Source: CAYMUR01 sp964393615 (lineage in GTDB: Bacteria > Planctomycetota > Planctomycetia > Pirellulales > Pirellulaceae). Taken from it: a DNA stretch of 64,000 bases. Shown here in pieces: positions 62,801-64,000 of this stretch; positions within the stretch are counted from its first letter, which is position 1; each line of letters starts with the position of its first letter. Position numbers and translations under genes: made by a program. The notes under the pieces were generated by a model, which ran no database searches, was not told the DNA's origin, and saw nothing but the letters and a program-made list of their open reading frames with translations. The stretch covers positions 1 through 64,000 of the forward strand of contig CAYMUR010000002.1 in NCBI GenBank assembly GCA_964393615.1, in the 5' to 3' direction.

Positions 62801-62844
62801 TTAAGGCATTTTAACAGATAGTTTAAGACTTCTTAACAGACTAT
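62801..62844 (+). promoter_or_regulatory. Four 11-bp direct repeats (TTAA/TAACA)
   Basis: The units are TTAAGGCATTT (62801), TAACAGATAGT (62812), TTAAGACTTCT (62823) and TAACAGACTAT (62834). An 11-bp period is typical of OmpR/PhoB-class response regulators. The last unit ends 16 bases before a TTGAAA -35 box, an activator-like position. Confidence 0.5.
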
Positions 62845-62860
62845 TTCTCGCTGTAACGTG

Positions 62861-62889
62861 TTGAAATGGAAAGCCAGCATTGCTATGCT
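62861..62889 (+). promoter_or_regulatory. Candidate sigma70 promoter
   Basis: TTGAAA at 62861-62866 and TATGCT at 62884-62889 are separated by 17 bases. It lies about 317 bases before the nrdJ start and directly after the 11-bp repeats. It would give nrdJ a long leader, or drive an unannotated RNA. Confidence 0.5.
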
Positions 62890-62941
62890 AGCCGCCGCAG
62901 TGATACAGACAGAATTTTTCTAAACTATTGTGATTTAACCA

Positions 62942-62973
62942 CTTAAAAAAAAATAAAAAAGCGTCATTGACGC
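62942..62973 (-). terminator. Possible minus-strand terminator
   Basis: On the minus strand GCGTC and GACGC (62961-62973) make a 5-6 bp hairpin followed by T6, A and T9. The stem is short. It would end a leftward transcript, although no minus-strand gene to its right is known. Confidence 0.3.
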
Positions 62974-63006
62974 ACGTTCAGATATCATTAAACTCTGGCC
63001 TTTATC

Positions 63007-63047
63007 CCAAATGTTGTGGTCCTGTGAGACGATGATACAATATATTG
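63007..63047. promoter_or_regulatory. Tandem NrdR-like boxes
   Basis: CAATATATTG at 63038-63047 matches the NrdR core CwAtATaTwG fully, and CCAAATGTTG at 63007-63016 matches it at seven of ten positions. The centre distance is exactly 31 bp, the classical NrdR spacing. They lie 159 bases before the nrdJ start. Confidence 0.6.
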
Positions 63048-63205
63048 GGTATTTTCTGGTAACAGTCCCTCTTGAGAGGGTATTCAGTGTTTGGCTGGGG
63101 AAACTCGAAAAAAAATTATATTTCTCCCTAGACATGTTTGTCAGTATAGACATACGTACACACACCAAAAGGATTTGATTTCTCGAATCAGAAGGAGCTG
63201 AAAAC

Positions 63206-64000
63206 ATGGCTACCGTCGACGTGGAGNNNNNNNNNNAATCACGGGAGTCAGGCCAGTCTCCGGGTCCGCGAGCGAACTCGGTTGGATTGCGTGTCAATCC
63301 AACTTTTTGTCCCGTCGACGTCTCTGATCCATTTGATACTGTCTCTTGGGAGGTGCGCAGTGCCGGTATCAAGGATGAATCAGGAGACGTATTGTTTGAG
63401 CAAGAAGATTGCGAAGTTCCCAGTTCTTGGAGCCAGTTGGCTACGAATGTAGTTGTCAGCAAATATTTCTATGGTGAAAACGGTACCTCGGAAAGAGAGT
63501 CGAGCGTACGGCAGTTGATTCATCGTGTGTCACGGACGATTTCTGACTGGGGCATAGAGGACGGGTATTTTGCCAGTGCTGAAGATGGGGAGCGGTTTTA
63601 CCGCGAATTGTCTTGGCTGTGCTTGCATCAGCATGGAGCCTTTAACTCCCCCGTTTGGTTCAATGTTGGATTGTATCATCAGTACGGTGTCGAAGGTGGT
63701 AAATGCAATTGGCATTGGGACAAGACAGCGCAAACGGTTTTCCAGCCAGAGAATCCTTACGAATTTCCACAGGCTTCCGCCTGCTTCATTCAGAGCGTCG
63801 CTGACAACATGGAAGACATCATGCAACTGGCGACGAGTGAAGCGATGCTGTTTAAGTTTGGTTCAGGGACAGGGACCGATCTTTCGACGATTCGATCTTA
63901 TCGAGAAAAACTTTCGGGTGGTGGGCGACCGTCAGGACCGTTGTCGTTCATGCGGGTCTATGATCAAATCGCAGCCGTAGTCAAATCGGGAGGGAAAACA
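63206..64000 (+). CDS. nrdJ: Vitamin B12-dependent ribonucleotide reductase, N-terminal part
   Basis: The first part of a class II ribonucleotide reductase, cut by the window end. ATG 63206 follows GAAGGAG. After MATVDVE come ten Ns (63227-63236), then an in-frame continuation to the end. The RELSWLCLHQHGAFNSPVWFNVG and QASACFIQSVADNMEDI stretches are typical of NrdJ and include the substrate-binding cysteine region. It makes deoxyribonucleotides with adenosylcobalamin, so it works without oxygen. The N run leaves about three residues unknown and the true gap length is not certain. Confidence 0.85.
   Translation, partial: MATVDVEXXXXSRESGQSPGPRANSVGLRVNPTFCPVDVSDPFDTVSWEVRSAGIKDESGDVLFEQEDCEVPSSWSQLATNVVVSKYFYGENGTSERESSVRQLIHRVSRTISDWGIEDGYFASAEDGERFYRELSWLCLHQHGAFNSPVWFNVGLYHQYGVEGGKCNWHWDKTAQTVFQPENPYEFPQASACFIQSVADNMEDIMQLATSEAMLFKFGSGTGTDLSTIRSYREKLSGGGRPSGPLSFMRVYDQIAAVVKSGGKT
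63227..63236. other. Assembly gap (10 Ns)
   Basis: Ten Ns interrupt the start of nrdJ. The frame before and after agrees if the gap is exactly 10 bases, though a conventional fixed-length placeholder could give the same by chance. Confidence 0.95.

Larger units (their letters stand above)
62528..63205. other. Complex regulatory region upstream of nrdJ
   Basis: 678 bases with no protein gene that I can support. It holds a 12-bp palindrome (GAAAACGTTTTC, 62728-62739), a 7-bp stem GGTAGTT/AACTACC (62760-62766 and 62780-62786), four 11-bp repeats, a strong promoter, a possible minus-strand terminator and two NrdR-like boxes. See the specific entries. A cobalamin riboswitch was sought and not seen. 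Confidence 0.6.

Noticed and set aside
62528..63205. A cobalamin riboswitch upstream of the B12-dependent reductase
   Set aside because: No B12-box-like or core sequence was recognised; the region instead shows NrdR-like boxes and repeats.
62935..63462. A minus-strand frame running through the N gap opposite nrdJ
   Set aside because: It is open only because the Ns have no stops, and it lies opposite a real gene.

Overview
The window looks like a draft-assembly contig from a planctomycete, most likely a member of the Pirellulales with moderate GC content. The evidence is the gene repertoire: a DUF1553-type (planctomycete cytochrome/PSD1) remnant, a DUF4159 protein with squalene-cyclase-like repeats, a MoxR / DUF58 / BatA-like / VWA cluster, many HEAT and TPR proteins, a PhoX-type DUF839 phosphatase, a class II (B12-dependent) ribonucleotide reductase, and LPS core genes. 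A run of 10 Ns at 63227-63236 is a scaffold gap inside that reductase gene.

Layout. 1-720 holds a decayed DUF1553 gene with at least four in-frame stops. 826-11548 carries YjbQ, a DJ-1/PfpI protein, an octaheme cytochrome fused to HEAT/TPR repeats, tagaturonate epimerase (UxaE-like), an M19 dipeptidase, a HEAT protein, a TylF-like methyltransferase, a prepilin peptidase and a PTS EIIA-like protein. 11737-20671 has a UbiD-like decarboxylase, a stand-alone MoxR-type ATPase, a GT2 glycosyltransferase, a ferritin-like protein, a membrane-anchored HEAT protein, a lipoate ligase-like protein and gltX. 21113-30744 has a membrane protein, Mn-type sodA, a Pro/Gln-rich lipoprotein, TPR proteins, a pyruvyl transferase and an UxuB-type SDR. 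31216-34249 is a complete EF-P lysylation locus (epmB, efp, epmA). 34297-41767 has folA, thyA, a UxaA-family dehydratase, PII plus a [2Fe-2S] ferredoxin, a small unknown protein, a 2-hydroxyacid dehydrogenase, an acyltransferase and RidA. 41864-53039 is a GT39-like protein, the DUF4159 protein and, divergently, MoxR-DUF58-BatA-VWA. 53401-62071 is an LPS/cell-envelope region (waaA, DUF4254, two GT9 heptosyltransferase-like genes, gmd, PhoX, hldE-C). The window ends in nrdJ, preceded by a dense regulatory region.

How genes work together: epmB/efp/epmA give a beta-lysylated EF-P for translating polyproline stretches. UxaE, the UxuB-like SDR and the UxaA-family enzyme are scattered steps of hexuronate breakdown. 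waaA, the GT9 enzymes, hldE-C and gmd point to a Kdo/heptose-containing outer membrane LPS. MoxR-DUF58-BatA-VWA is a chaperone/adhesion-type module at the membrane.

The most unusual signals are (i) a swarm of 15-20 bp head-to-tail tandem duplications, mostly intergenic, at more than half a dozen unrelated loci, and (ii) the nrdJ upstream region, which combines four 11-bp TTAA/TAACA repeats before a good sigma70 promoter, a 12-bp palindrome and two NrdR-like boxes exactly 31 bp apart. No CRISPR array, tRNA, rRNA, insertion sequence or prophage was seen.
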